Assembly (NCBI GenBank): GCA_038224615.1
Contig: JBBRFH010000022.1
Location: 1 to 20,045, forward strand
Direction: 5' to 3'
Length of the DNA: 20,045 nt
DNA from: JBBRFH01 sp038224615
GTDB taxonomy: Bacteria; Planctomycetota; Phycisphaerae; Tepidisphaerales; Tepidisphaeraceae
The notes below the pieces were generated by a model. The model made no database searches. It worked only from the letters and a program-made list of their open reading frames with translations, and was not told the DNA's origin. Shown one piece after another: positions 6,050 to 14,076 of this stretch. Position numbers and translations under genes: made by a program. How positions within the stretch are numbered: position 1 is the stretch's first letter; every line of letters starts with the position of its first letter.

Positions 6050-8536
6050 ATGGCCAGTTCGCGTCGTTACGTTGTCGGTGTGAAGGACTGCGATCGGCGA
6101 CTGGAGCCGCTCGAGCCAAGGCGGCTGTTCGCCGCGGTCGCGGTCGCACCATTGCTCCGCGCGCTGACGCCGGCGATTTCGCCAAACGCTTCGCTGTTTG
6201 AATCCGTCAGCGCCATTGCCCGCTCGCGTCGCGCCGCGATTGCCGACGCCGCTCAGGCAGTGGACGCCAGCGCGCTCACCGCTTTCACAATCGACATGGC
6301 CGGCTTGCAGCGCACGCTCAGCGCTGCGCCGCGCGAGTTCACCCGCGCCGCCGGTTCGGGCGCGATCGAGTTGGCGCTGCCGATGCCGGACGGATCGACA
6401 CAGCGATTCTCGGTTGTCGCGACCCAGTTGATGGACCCGCTGCTGGCGGCGCGGTTCAAGTCGATCCGCGCCTTCGTCGGTATCGGCCTCGATGACCCGT
6501 CGGCCACCGTCCGCCTCGACTACACGCCACTGGGCTTTCACGCGCAAGTTCTGTCGCCGACCACGGGCGCGGTCCACATCGAGCCGTACTTTCAGAACGA
6601 TGCTGCAGGGACATACGCCAGTTACTTCCGGCGCGACACAGCGCGAGCGACGGGCGCTGCGTACGATTTCGATCTCGGGAATCGCGCCGAGACTTCAGCG
6701 CGATCGTCTTTCGCAAGCAGTGCCGCGCGGACGAGCGGCGCCGCCGCGCGGACGTACGCCGGCCAACTGCGCACCTACCGCACCGCGATCGCCGCCACCG
6801 GCGAGTACACCCGCGCCGTCGGCGGGGGAACGGTGAGCGGCGGGCTGGCGGCGATCGTCACGGCGCTCAACCGTGTCACCGGGATATACGAATCCGAACT
6901 CGGCATCCGACTCCAACTCGTCGCCAACAACGACAAGATCGTCTACACCAACCCCAACACCGACCCGTACACCAATAGCTCCGGCGTGACGATGCTCGGG
7001 CAGAACATCCACAACTTGGACAGCGTCATCGGCAATTCCAAGTTCGACATCGGCCACGTCTTCAGCACCGGCGGCGGCGGGGTGGCTTACCTTGGCGTCG
7101 TCGGCGACGACACGCAAAAAGCCGCCGGCGTCACCGGGCTGGGCAATCCGCAGGGGGATGCCTTCTACGTCGACTACGTTGCCCACGAGATGGGCCACCA
7201 GTTCGGTGCCGACCACACGTTCAATACCTCCAAAGATCCCAATCGTGCGCCCTCGACCGCCTACGAGCCTGGCAGCGGCTCGACGATCATGAGCTACGCC
7301 GGCCTGGAAGGCGTCGACAACCTGCAGGCACACGCCGATCCGTACTTTCACTCGGCGAGCATCGACCAGATCCGCGACTACATCGCGACAATCCCGTCCG
7401 TCGGCACGAAGACCACCAACGGCAATGTCGCCCCTGTCGTCAGCGCCGGTCCGTCGTACACCATCCCCGCGCGCACGCCCTTCGCGCTGACCGCTACCGG
7501 CAGCGACGCCAACGGCGACCGCGTCACCTACGACTGGCAGGAGCGCGATCTCGGCGACGCGACCAACATCGGCGTCGACAACGGCTTCAGCCCGATCGAG
7601 CGCGTGTGGACGCCTTCGACCAATCCGACGCGAACCGTGCCGCGCCTCAGCGACCTGCTCAACAACACCCTATCCCTTGGCGAAATGCTGCCGGCCGCAA
7701 GCCGCAGTGCGTTCAACTGGCGCGTGGTCGCCCGCGATAACAAAGGCGGCGTCTCGACCAGCGACGTCCGCTACCGCATCGTCAACACCGGCGCTGCCTT
7801 TGCGATCACCAGCCAGAACTCCGGCGGCACATTCACCGGCGGGTCGCAGCAGACGGTGACGTGGAATGTCGCCGGCACCACGGGCAATGGCATCAATGCC
7901 GCCAGCGTGACGATCCTGCTCTCCACCGATGGCGGTCTAACCTACCCGGCCGTCCTTACCAACAGCACCGCCAACGACGGCTCGGCCTCGATCACATTGC
8001 CGAAAATCAACTCGTCGACGGCGCGCCTGCGCGTGCAGCCGACCAACAACGTCTTCTTCGACGTCAGCAATGCCAACTTCACGATTCGATCGCAATCTGT
8101 TGCGCCATTCGCGGTGCTGAGCAACGGGCAACTCATCGTCAACGGTACCGATAGCGCTGATACGATCCGCTTAACGCTCAGCGGGTCGAACCTGCTCGCC
8201 AGACGCGGATCGAGCACGCTGACGTTCTCAGCGTCGAAGGTGACGGGCATCGTCGTCAACGCGATAGGCGGAAACGACGTCGTCACCAATTCGACCGGCA
8301 AGCCCTCACGCCTGCTCGGCGGGGCGGGGAACGACTCGCTCACCGGCGGCAGCGGCGACGACGTCCTCATCGGCGGCACCGGCAACGACAGTCTCGACGG
8401 CGGCGACAACAACGACACCTTCTTCGCCCGCAACAACCCCGCCGACGCAGACCAAATCGCCGGCGGCACGGGAACCGACCGCCTGCAGAAGGACTCGATC
8501 GACTCGTCCACCAGCATCGAGTCGCTCCTCGCCTGA
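6050..8536 (+). CDS. Secreted M12B-like zinc metalloprotease with LEPR signal and RTX-like repeats
   Basis: This is an 828-residue exported protease. The N-terminus carries a LEPRRLFA motif (residues 21-28) followed by a short hydrophobic stretch, the LEPR-XLL type of planctomycete surface proteins. The catalytic domain has the metzincin zinc motif HEMGHQFGADH (His379, Glu380, His383, His389) and a Met-turn STIMSY (Met414), in line with reprolysin/ADAM-like proteases. Next come a PKD/Ig-like segment (about 460-505), a second beta-sandwich (about 580-680), and near the C-terminus three to four glycine-aspartate nonapeptide-like repeats (about 757-795: GGAGNDSLTGGSGDDVLIGG), the calcium-binding RTX type. 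A segment before the catalytic domain (about 30-230) may be a propeptide. The ribosome-binding site is weak (AGAGAAG). No dedicated type I exporter is adjacent; the TolC and MFP genes lie about 2.4 kb upstream on the other side of rpmI-rplT. Confidence 0.9.
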   Translation: MASSRRYVVGVKDCDRRLEPLEPRRLFAAVAVAPLLRALTPAISPNASLFESVSAIARSRRAAIADAAQAVDASALTAFTIDMAGLQRTLSAAPREFTRAAGSGAIELALPMPDGSTQRFSVVATQLMDPLLAARFKSIRAFVGIGLDDPSATVRLDYTPLGFHAQVLSPTTGAVHIEPYFQNDAAGTYASYFRRDTARATGAAYDFDLGNRAETSARSSFASSAARTSGAAARTYAGQLRTYRTAIAATGEYTRAVGGGTVSGGLAAIVTALNRVTGIYESELGIRLQLVANNDKIVYTNPNTDPYTNSSGVTMLGQNIHNLDSVIGNSKFDIGHVFSTGGGGVAYLGVVGDDTQKAAGVTGLGNPQGDAFYVDYVAHEMGHQFGADHTFNTSKDPNRAPSTAYEPGSGSTIMSYAGLEGVDNLQAHADPYFHSASIDQIRDYIATIPSVGTKTTNGNVAPVVSAGPSYTIPARTPFALTATGSDANGDRVTYDWQERDLGDATNIGVDNGFSPIERVWTPSTNPTRTVPRLSDLLNNTLSLGEMLPAASRSAFNWRVVARDNKGGVSTSDVRYRIVNTGAAFAITSQNSGGTFTGGSQQTVTWNVAGTTGNGINAASVTILLSTDGGLTYPAVLTNSTANDGSASITLPKINSSTARLRVQPTNNVFFDVSNANFTIRSQSVAPFAVLSNGQLIVNGTDSADTIRLTLSGSNLLARRGSSTLTFSASKVTGIVVNAIGGNDVVTNSTGKPSRLLGGAGNDSLTGGSGDDVLIGGTGNDSLDGGDNNDTFFARNNPADADQIAGGTGTDRLQKDSIDSSTSIESLLA

Positions 8537-8577
8537 GCACTTATCGCGCCCCCCGCGCGTCGAAGCGGTTTGCACGC

Positions 8578-8583
8578 TAGAAT
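8578..8583 (+). promoter_or_regulatory. Candidate -10 box upstream of the Gfo/Idh gene
   Basis: TAGAAT lies ten bases before the ATG at 8594. The start lacks a ribosome-binding site, so a very short-leader or leaderless transcript is possible. No matching -35 is seen. Confidence 0.25.
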
Positions 8584-8593
8584 CTTCCGCACA

Positions 8594-9601
8594 ATGAGTG
8601 AGCGAATTCCTGTTGCCGTGGTCGGTTGTGGTCGGATGGGGCGGTTGCACGCGCGGGTCTACTCGCAGATGCCGACGGTTGAACTCGTCGGCGTGTACGA
8701 CGCCAACCCCGAATCCGCCGACGAAACCGCCAAGGAGTACGGCGGCGTCGCGTTCAAGAGCGTCGAGGAGATGATCGCTCGCACGGTGCGCGCCGTGACG
8801 ATCGCCGTCCCGACGACCTATCACCTCGACATCGGCAGCAAGTTTCTCGAGGCCGGCATCGCGACGCTGATCGAGAAGCCGTTGGCACCGAATTCCAACC
8901 ACGCGCGCCAGCTCGTCTCGATCGCGGCCCGCAACCACGCCGTCCTGCAGGTCGGCCATATCGAGCGCTTCAACCCGGCGGTGCGTTCGCTGCTGGAACT
9001 GGGAATTGTTCCCGGGTTTCTCGAAGTCATTCGCATCAGCCCGTTGAGTTTCCGCAGCATCGACGTGGGCGTGGTGCTGGACATGATGATCCATGACATC
9101 GACATCGTCCTGCAGCTTGCGCGGTCGCAGATCAAGTCGATCGACTCGGTCGGCGTCAACGTCATCGGCGAGCACGAGGACATCTGCAACGCCCGTCTCC
9201 GCTTCGTCAACGGCTGCGTCGCCAACATCACCGCCTCGCGGCTGGCGCTCAAGACCGAGCGCAAGCTGCGGGCGTTCTCCAACGACATGTACGTCTCGCT
9301 GGACTACCAGAAGAAGTACGGCCTGGCGGTTCGCAAGGGAAAGAACCTCGATCAGGTCCGCGACATCGTCGCCAAGATCAAGGCCGGCGACATCCAGGAC
9401 ATGTCCGACCTCAACTACACCGACCTCGTCGATGTTCAGGAGCTGGCGATCGACGATGTCGAGCCGCTTCGCGCCGAACTCGATGCGTTCATCAACTCCG
9501 TGACGACCGGCAAGCCCCCCGTCGTCAGCGGCGAGGACGGTTTGGCCGCGGTCGACGTGGCTGAAAAAATCGTCGCCGCCATGACCCGCAGTCCGGTATA
9601 A
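8594..9601 (+). CDS. Gfo/Idh/MocA-family oxidoreductase
   Basis: This is a 335-residue NAD(P)-dependent sugar dehydrogenase-type enzyme. The Rossmann motif GCGRMG is at residues 11-16. The family's EKP motif (Glu94-Lys95-Pro96, in LIEKPLA) and the catalytic-region pair Asp163/His167 (LDMMIHDIDI) are present. The segment VGHIERFNPA is shared with UDP-sugar 3-dehydrogenases of the GnnA/WlbA kind that I know from lipid A or polysaccharide pathways, so a UDP-HexNAc substrate is a reasonable but unproven guess. The ATG at 8594 is preferred to a TTG at 8570 because it begins immediately before the Rossmann strand. The stop codon is followed directly by a repeat hairpin and yacG. Confidence 0.9.
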   Translation: MSERIPVAVVGCGRMGRLHARVYSQMPTVELVGVYDANPESADETAKEYGGVAFKSVEEMIARTVRAVTIAVPTTYHLDIGSKFLEAGIATLIEKPLAPNSNHARQLVSIAARNHAVLQVGHIERFNPAVRSLLELGIVPGFLEVIRISPLSFRSIDVGVVLDMMIHDIDIVLQLARSQIKSIDSVGVNVIGEHEDICNARLRFVNGCVANITASRLALKTERKLRAFSNDMYVSLDYQKKYGLAVRKGKNLDQVRDIVAKIKAGDIQDMSDLNYTDLVDVQELAIDDVEPLRAELDAFINSVTTGKPPVVSGEDGLAAVDVAEKIVAAMTRSPV

Positions 9602-9606
9602 CAGGA

Positions 9607-9695
9607 ATGACCAATGACAAAATCCCAATGACCAATGAAAGGCAGGAAACCGTCTGCGTCTTCTCATTTGTCATTTGAGTTTTGTCATTGGTCAA
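9607..9695. repeat. ATGACCAATG-family hairpin before yacG
   Basis: The left arm 9607-9638 (ATGACCAATGACAAAA and onward) pairs with the right arm 9664-9695 at about 27 of 32 positions around a 25-base loop. It fills almost the whole gap between the oxidoreductase stop codon and the yacG start. Confidence 0.85.
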
Positions 9696-9704
9696 TGACT
9701 TCCC

Positions 9705-9914
9705 ATGAAGTGCCCGATTTGCAAAACGCCCGTCAACGAGGACGACGCCGGGAAGCCGGGGTCGACGTTTCCGTTCTGCTCCGACCGCTGCCGCACCATC
9801 GACCTCGGCCGCTGGCTCGACGGCAAGTACCAGATCCCCGTCCGCAACGATGACGAATCCCACGACGGCGACCTCCTCGACCCCGACGAACTCGACCCGC
9901 ACCGTCGCCGTTGA
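9705..9914 (+). CDS. yacG: DNA gyrase inhibitor YacG-like zinc protein
   Basis: This small zinc-finger protein (69 aa) has four cysteines in the YacG arrangement: CPIC (Cys3, Cys6) and CSDRC (Cys25, Cys29). They sit in the conserved context FPFCSDRCRTIDLGRWLDGK followed by YQIP. The family binds GyrB and inhibits gyrase in E. coli. The C-terminal third is acidic (DDESHDGDLLDPDELD), as in other YacG proteins. The ATG is right after the repeat hairpin and has no clear ribosome-binding site, so its translation may depend on the repeat structure or on read-through from upstream. Confidence 0.92.
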   Translation: MKCPICKTPVNEDDAGKPGSTFPFCSDRCRTIDLGRWLDGKYQIPVRNDDESHDGDLLDPDELDPHRRR

Positions 9915-9924
9915 TTCCGCTTCT

Positions 9925-10018
9925 TTAACCACCAAGAACACCAAGGTCACCAAGCAGCAATTCTCGGCGTCTGGCTTCGCCTTTTTCTCTTTGTGCCCTT
10001 GGTGTTCTTGGTCGTTAA
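9925..10018. repeat. ACCACCAAGAACACC-family hairpin
   Basis: The left arm 9925-9954 (TTAACCACCAAGAACACC onward) and right arm 9989-10018 (ending TTGGTCGTTAA) are complementary at 27 of 30 positions with a 34-base loop. It is the same family as the inner hairpin at 15057-15142. It lies between yacG and the membrane-protein gene. Confidence 0.85.
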
Positions 10019-10042
10019 TCATCACCCGGATTCGCGGCCGAT

Positions 10043-10071
10043 CTCTGCGTACTCTGCGTCTCGGCGGTGAA
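10043..10071. repeat. Orphan arm of a CTCTGCG-type repeat
   Basis: CTCTGCGTACTCTGCGTCTC followed by GGCGGTGAA is a tandem of CTCTGCG-like units. It looks like one arm of a further inverted-repeat family, but I see no complementary GACGCAGAG arm nearby. Confidence 0.4.
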
Positions 10072-10113
10072 TTCGCATTTCCATTTGGTGTCGGGTTCCG
10101 TGAGACTGCCCCA

Positions 10114-10914
10114 ATGCCGCCGATTCTTCTGCATGCGTTGATCGTTGTCGTCACCACGTACGTTTCGGTGCTGGTGCTGTCGATGTTTCTCACTTACGCC
10201 GCACGGATTCTGGGCGAGCGGGCGACACGGGCACCGCTCCTGGATCTGTGGGTGGCGCTGATGACGTGGGTGCCGTGGGTGATCGCGGGGTGGCGCTTCG
10301 GGTGGATCGGTTGGCCGGCGGCGATCGTGGGGCAGATGGGGGCGCTCTACTCGTGGTGCTTCATCCACGAGCAGATGAACAAGCAAGCCCTCAACGGCCC
10401 GCGCATCGTCAAGTTCATCAACCGCAGGATCGGCCGGCTGCACAATCACCTGGCGCTGTGGGTGACGCTGGTGGCGCTTCCGGCGTTCTGGTCCATCCGC
10501 TTTGCCGAGATGTTCGTCTACTGGACGCTGCCGCTGCTCTTGAAGTTTCCGAAGTACAAGCAGTCGGAGTGGATCAACGTCAGCCGGCAGAAGTTCGACG
10601 GGCTCATCGGGCACGACCTGATCTGGTGCCTCTACTGCGACTGGATGACCGGCGTCTACTCACTCGGCGCGGAGATGCTGCGCAACGTCGAGAGCTTCTG
10701 GTGTCCGATTCGCTTCTACGACGGAAAGAAGTGCGACAACTGCAAGATCGACTTCCCCGACATCGAAGGCGGATGGGTGAACCGCGACGGCACGATGGCC
10801 GACGTCGAAAAAGTGATGGAAGAGAAGTACGGCGGCGAAGGGGACCGCGCGTGGTTCGGGCATCCCGTGCGGCTGACGGTCAAGGGACAAGACGTGCCGA
10901 AGCAACGCGAGTAG
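10114..10914 (+). CDS. Membrane protein of unknown family with paired CxxC motifs
   Basis: I do not recognise the family. The frame is open back to 9850, but that part overlaps yacG and translates the ACCACCAAG repeat, so the ATG at 10114 is chosen (266 aa). It gives an N-terminal hydrophobic helix (about 4-24) followed by further hydrophobic segments (about 35-55, 60-75, 110-130 and 133-145). The C-terminal, probably soluble, part has Cys172-x2-Cys175, Cys197 and Cys207-x2-Cys210 in the context WCLYCDWMTG and KKCDNCKIDFPD, a plausible metal site. The gene ends 13 bases before the lipid-linked GT gene, so the two may be co-transcribed. The ribosome-binding site is not obvious. Confidence 0.75.
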   Translation: MPPILLHALIVVVTTYVSVLVLSMFLTYAARILGERATRAPLLDLWVALMTWVPWVIAGWRFGWIGWPAAIVGQMGALYSWCFIHEQMNKQALNGPRIVKFINRRIGRLHNHLALWVTLVALPAFWSIRFAEMFVYWTLPLLLKFPKYKQSEWINVSRQKFDGLIGHDLIWCLYCDWMTGVYSLGAEMLRNVESFWCPIRFYDGKKCDNCKIDFPDIEGGWVNRDGTMADVEKVMEEKYGGEGDRAWFGHPVRLTVKGQDVPKQRE

Positions 10915-10927
10915 ACTCTCCCGCCGC

Positions 10928-12535
10928 ATGGAGGCGATTCGCCGATTCATCTCTTCGCTCACGCCGACGCGCTGCCGCATCATCCTGGTGATGGTGCTGC
11001 TGGCGGGGTTCGTGTCGCACATCGGCTACCTCACGTACAACCCGCCGATCGAACTGTCGGGGGATGAAGCCCATTACTGGGACTGGTCGCGACAACTCGA
11101 CTGGAGTTACTACTCCAAAGGCCCGGCCGTCGCGTGCGTGATCCGGCTCGGGTGCATGCTCTTCGGCGACACGATGTTCGGCGTGCGCTTTCCGGCGCTG
11201 GTGCTGGCGCTGGCGACGTCGCTGTGCATGTACTGGTTCACGCGGCGCGCCTTCAAGTCGGATCGGTTGGCGTTGGGCACGGTGATGCTCTGCCATTGCG
11301 TGCCGATGTTCGTCGCCGGCAGCATGCTGATGACGATCGATCCGCCGTATTACCTGTGCTGGGCGATGGCGACGTGTTTCGGGTACCTGGCGACGATCGA
11401 GCGCAAGCGATGGGCGTGGCCGTTGATCGGGCTCTGCGTCGGGCTCGGATTCCTTGCGAAATACGCGGCGTTGCTGTGGTTCGTCTGCCTGCTCGTCTTC
11501 CTGCTGACGCGGCGCGATCAACGTCGCTGGCTCGCTTCACCATGGCCTTATCTGAGCTTCGCGGTCGCGCTGTTGTTTACGATTCCGATCCTGATCTGGA
11601 ATCAGCAGCACGACTGGGTGACGTTCGGGCATGTGGCGCGGTCGACGACGGAGAACCAGTCGCACTTCAACCCGCTGAAGATCCTCGGCAATTTCGGCGA
11701 GATGCTCGGCAGCCAGATCGGGATTCTCAATCCGATTGTTGCGGGGTTCATGGTGGGCGGTGTCGTATTTGCGTTGCGACGGATACGCGCTGTGGCGAGG
11801 CAAGATGCATCCGACGCCGAAGCGGCCGGCTTACGCGATTCGCTCGCGTATCTGGTGACGATGGGGGTGACGTTCTTCGTCATCGTCGCAGGCGTAACGC
11901 TCTTCAAGGATATTCAACCCAACTGGCCGGCGCCGACGTACTTCACGCTCGTGCCGCTGGCGGCGTGGTTCATTGCGGAGGCGTGGCCGAAGACCCGGGG
12001 ATGGTTGATCGCGACGATCGTCATCGGGCTGATTGCAGCGCCGGTGCTGCACTACTCGTCGGCGCTGTATCCGATCATCCCGATCACGCCGCGCAAGTGG
12101 GATCCGGGAATGCGACTTCGCCTGGGCGGGCCGCTGACGGGGGCGGCGGTGGCGCGGGAACTGCGGACGCTGTCGCCGGGCGCGTTCGTGTTGTGCGACA
12201 AGTACCAGACGACGGGGCTGATGGCGTTCTACGTCGAGGGGCATCCCAAGGCGTATTGCATCGGCAGTTACATCGCCGACCCCAACGAGCGTGAACGGCT
12301 GAGCCAGTACGACATGTGGCCGGACCGCGCGCTCGATCAGCCTTCGCTCATCGGCAAGGACGCGGTGTTTGTCGGGCATGAGCAGCCGGATTTGTACACC
12401 GCGTTTGACCGCGTCGCGCGACTGGACAATTTGCCCATCGTTGCCAATGGCGTGACGATCCGCGAGCAGAAGCTGTTCCGCTGCTATGGCTTCAAAGGCA
12501 TGACCCGGGCGAATGATGGGCTGACCAAACGATGA
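10928..12535 (+). CDS. GT39/GT83-like membrane glycosyltransferase (ArnT-like)
   Basis: This 535-residue multi-pass inner-membrane protein has the ArnT/PMT pattern: one N-terminal membrane helix (about 17-37), then a first periplasmic loop with the acidic pair Asp46-Glu47 in LSGDEAHYWDWSRQLDWSYY and SKGP, then about ten hydrophobic segments and a C-terminal soluble part of some 140 residues (LRLGGPLTGAAVARELRTL onward). Such enzymes transfer a sugar from a polyprenyl-phosphate donor to a lipid or protein acceptor on the periplasmic face. It shares an ATGA overlap with the following PAP2-GT2 gene, whose GT2 part could make the donor. The acceptor is not evident. Confidence 0.88.
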   Translation: MEAIRRFISSLTPTRCRIILVMVLLAGFVSHIGYLTYNPPIELSGDEAHYWDWSRQLDWSYYSKGPAVACVIRLGCMLFGDTMFGVRFPALVLALATSLCMYWFTRRAFKSDRLALGTVMLCHCVPMFVAGSMLMTIDPPYYLCWAMATCFGYLATIERKRWAWPLIGLCVGLGFLAKYAALLWFVCLLVFLLTRRDQRRWLASPWPYLSFAVALLFTIPILIWNQQHDWVTFGHVARSTTENQSHFNPLKILGNFGEMLGSQIGILNPIVAGFMVGGVVFALRRIRAVARQDASDAEAAGLRDSLAYLVTMGVTFFVIVAGVTLFKDIQPNWPAPTYFTLVPLAAWFIAEAWPKTRGWLIATIVIGLIAAPVLHYSSALYPIIPITPRKWDPGMRLRLGGPLTGAAVARELRTLSPGAFVLCDKYQTTGLMAFYVEGHPKAYCIGSYIADPNERERLSQYDMWPDRALDQPSLIGKDAVFVGHEQPDLYTAFDRVARLDNLPIVANGVTIREQKLFRCYGFKGMTRANDGLTKR

Positions 12536-14076
12536 AGAACGCCGAAGCACCAATCACGCCGGGGCAACGCACCGGTTCTGGAGCGCAGGGGCGCTCGACG
12601 CTCGTAACCGGGGCATTGCCCTGGCGTGAGGTGGATCGAACGCGCCTGGTGCTCGCGATCCCACTCGTCATCATCGGCGTGCTGTCGCTGATGGCGCTGG
12701 ATCGGCCCGTGGCGGAGTTCTTTCGCGATACGGGAATCGCTGACTGGATCGATCGCGGCAAGGTCGCCACGCTCCTGAGGCTGCCCGGCGAGTACCGGCT
12801 GGCACTGGCAAGCGCGGTCTTCCTGTTGATGTTTCACCCGCAGACCTGGCGCGGGGCGGGGTTCGTCCTGCTGGCGGGGCTAGCGGGGTTGCTCAACGGC
12901 ATCCTCAAGTGGATCGCCGGCCGGTCGCGGCCGTTCAAGTGGGGGGATGCCTGGGAGTGGGAGCCGTTCCGCAACGGGTGGGGCGGGCTGTTCAGGCCCG
13001 AGAACCTGGCGTTCAGCTCCGGACACACGGTGCAGGCGTTCGCGTGGGCGGCGTCGATGGCGATCGCGTATCCGCGTTTTCGCTGGTTTTTTTATGGTGC
13101 CGCCGTCGGCACGGGGTTTCAGCGGATCGCGTCGACCGACCACTATCTCACCGACGTCGTCGCCGGGGCGGTGCTGGGCGTCGTGACAGTTCGGGTGCTC
13201 TTTCGTATCCTCTCCCGCATCGTGCCGCCGGCGCTGGTGCAGGATGCGTCCGGCATCGGCGGCGAAGCGTTTGTACCTGACCGAACCAGCAGAGCGGAGC
13301 TCTCGTCCATGCCCGATCCGACCGACGCCCCATTCCTCTCCCTGGTGATTCCCTGCTACAACGAGGAGGAGAACGTCCCCACGCTGTTGTCGCGGGTGGA
13401 GGCATCGCTGAATCTGATCGGCAAGCCTTACGAAGTCGTGATCGTCGACGACGGCAGCACCGATTCGACCCCCCAACTGCTGGCCGACGCGAAGCAGAGC
13501 CGGCCGTGGCTCCGCATTCTGCGGATGGTGAAGAACGCCGGGCAATCCGCCGGCTTCGAGGCAGGCTTCGTCGCGGCGAGGGGCAAGTACATCGCCACCA
13601 TCGACGCCGATCTGCAGAATGACCCGGAAGAAGTGCCGCGTCTGCTGACGATGATCGAGGAGCACCCCGAGTATGACATGATCAACGGCTGGCGCAAGGA
13701 CCGCCAGGACACCAATTTCCGCCGCTGGCAGAGCCGACAGGCCAACAAGATCCGCAACTGGATCAGCCAGGACGACATCAACGACTCGGCCTGCAGCCTG
13801 AAGGTCTATCGCGATTACACCGTGAAAGGCCTCAAGCTCTTCAACGGGGCGCATCGCTTCTTTCCCGCACTGGTGAAGATGCGCGGGTACAAGGTTTTTG
13901 AGACGCCCGTCAAGCACTCGCACCGCTTCGCCGGCACGGCGAAGTACGGCTTTCGCAACCGCGCGTTCAAGGCGCTGATCGACCTGCTCGGCGTGCGCTG
14001 GATGAAGATGCGCTACCTGCGGTATACCGCAGAGGAATCGGGAGACAGGCGACCGGCGACAGGAGTTGGTGCATGA
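12532..14076 (+). CDS. PAP2 phosphatase - GT2 glycosyltransferase fusion protein
   Basis: This is a 514-residue two-domain protein. The N-terminal membrane half (about 35-235) has the PAP2 triad: K-x6-RP (Lys126, Arg133), SGH (His165) and R-x5-H-x3-D (Arg198, His204, Asp208). It most resembles lipid pyrophosphate phosphatases. The C-terminal half (about 265-500) is a GT2 polyprenyl-phosphate sugar transferase like DPM1/ArnC: LSLVIPCYNEEENVP, VVIVDDGSTD (Asp306-Asp307), the DAD metal motif at 358-360 (IDADLQNDPEE) and SACSLKVYR. It lacks the two C-terminal membrane helices found in some GT2 relatives; the PAP2 domain may replace them as anchor. The start overlaps the previous stop as ATGA. The last residues (about SGDRRPATGVGA) translate a repeat arm, and codons 10-32 lie in a palindrome. 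Confidence 0.88.
   Translation: MKNAEAPITPGQRTGSGAQGRSTLVTGALPWREVDRTRLVLAIPLVIIGVLSLMALDRPVAEFFRDTGIADWIDRGKVATLLRLPGEYRLALASAVFLLMFHPQTWRGAGFVLLAGLAGLLNGILKWIAGRSRPFKWGDAWEWEPFRNGWGGLFRPENLAFSSGHTVQAFAWAASMAIAYPRFRWFFYGAAVGTGFQRIASTDHYLTDVVAGAVLGVVTVRVLFRILSRIVPPALVQDASGIGGEAFVPDRTSRAELSSMPDPTDAPFLSLVIPCYNEEENVPTLLSRVEASLNLIGKPYEVVIVDDGSTDSTPQLLADAKQSRPWLRILRMVKNAGQSAGFEAGFVAARGKYIATIDADLQNDPEEVPRLLTMIEEHPEYDMINGWRKDRQDTNFRRWQSRQANKIRNWISQDDINDSACSLKVYRDYTVKGLKLFNGAHRFFPALVKMRGYKVFETPVKHSHRFAGTAKYGFRNRAFKALIDLLGVRWMKMRYLRYTAEESGDRRPATGVGA
12557..12626. repeat. Long palindrome inside the 5' coding end of the PAP2-GT2 gene
   Basis: Arms 12557-12576 (CGCCGGGGCAACGCACCGGT) and 12607-12626 (ACCGGGGCATTGCCCTGGCG) are complementary at 17 of 20 positions. 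Inside them GAGCGC (12581-12586) and GCGCTC (12591-12596) form a perfect inner stem with a four-base loop; a second partner, CGCTC at 12599-12603, offers an alternative fold. It begins only 25 bases after the start codon. Confidence 0.65.

Noticed and set aside
8306..9667. Long reverse-strand frame opposite the Gfo/Idh gene
   Set aside because: It spans a gene end, a repeat and an antisense region with no family similarity; a shadow of high-GC coding.
9850..10113. Upstream extension of the Cys-rich membrane protein to 9850
   Set aside because: The extra 88 codons overlap yacG and translate the ACCACCAAG repeat and the orphan CTCTGCG arm; ATG 10114 begins directly before a membrane helix.
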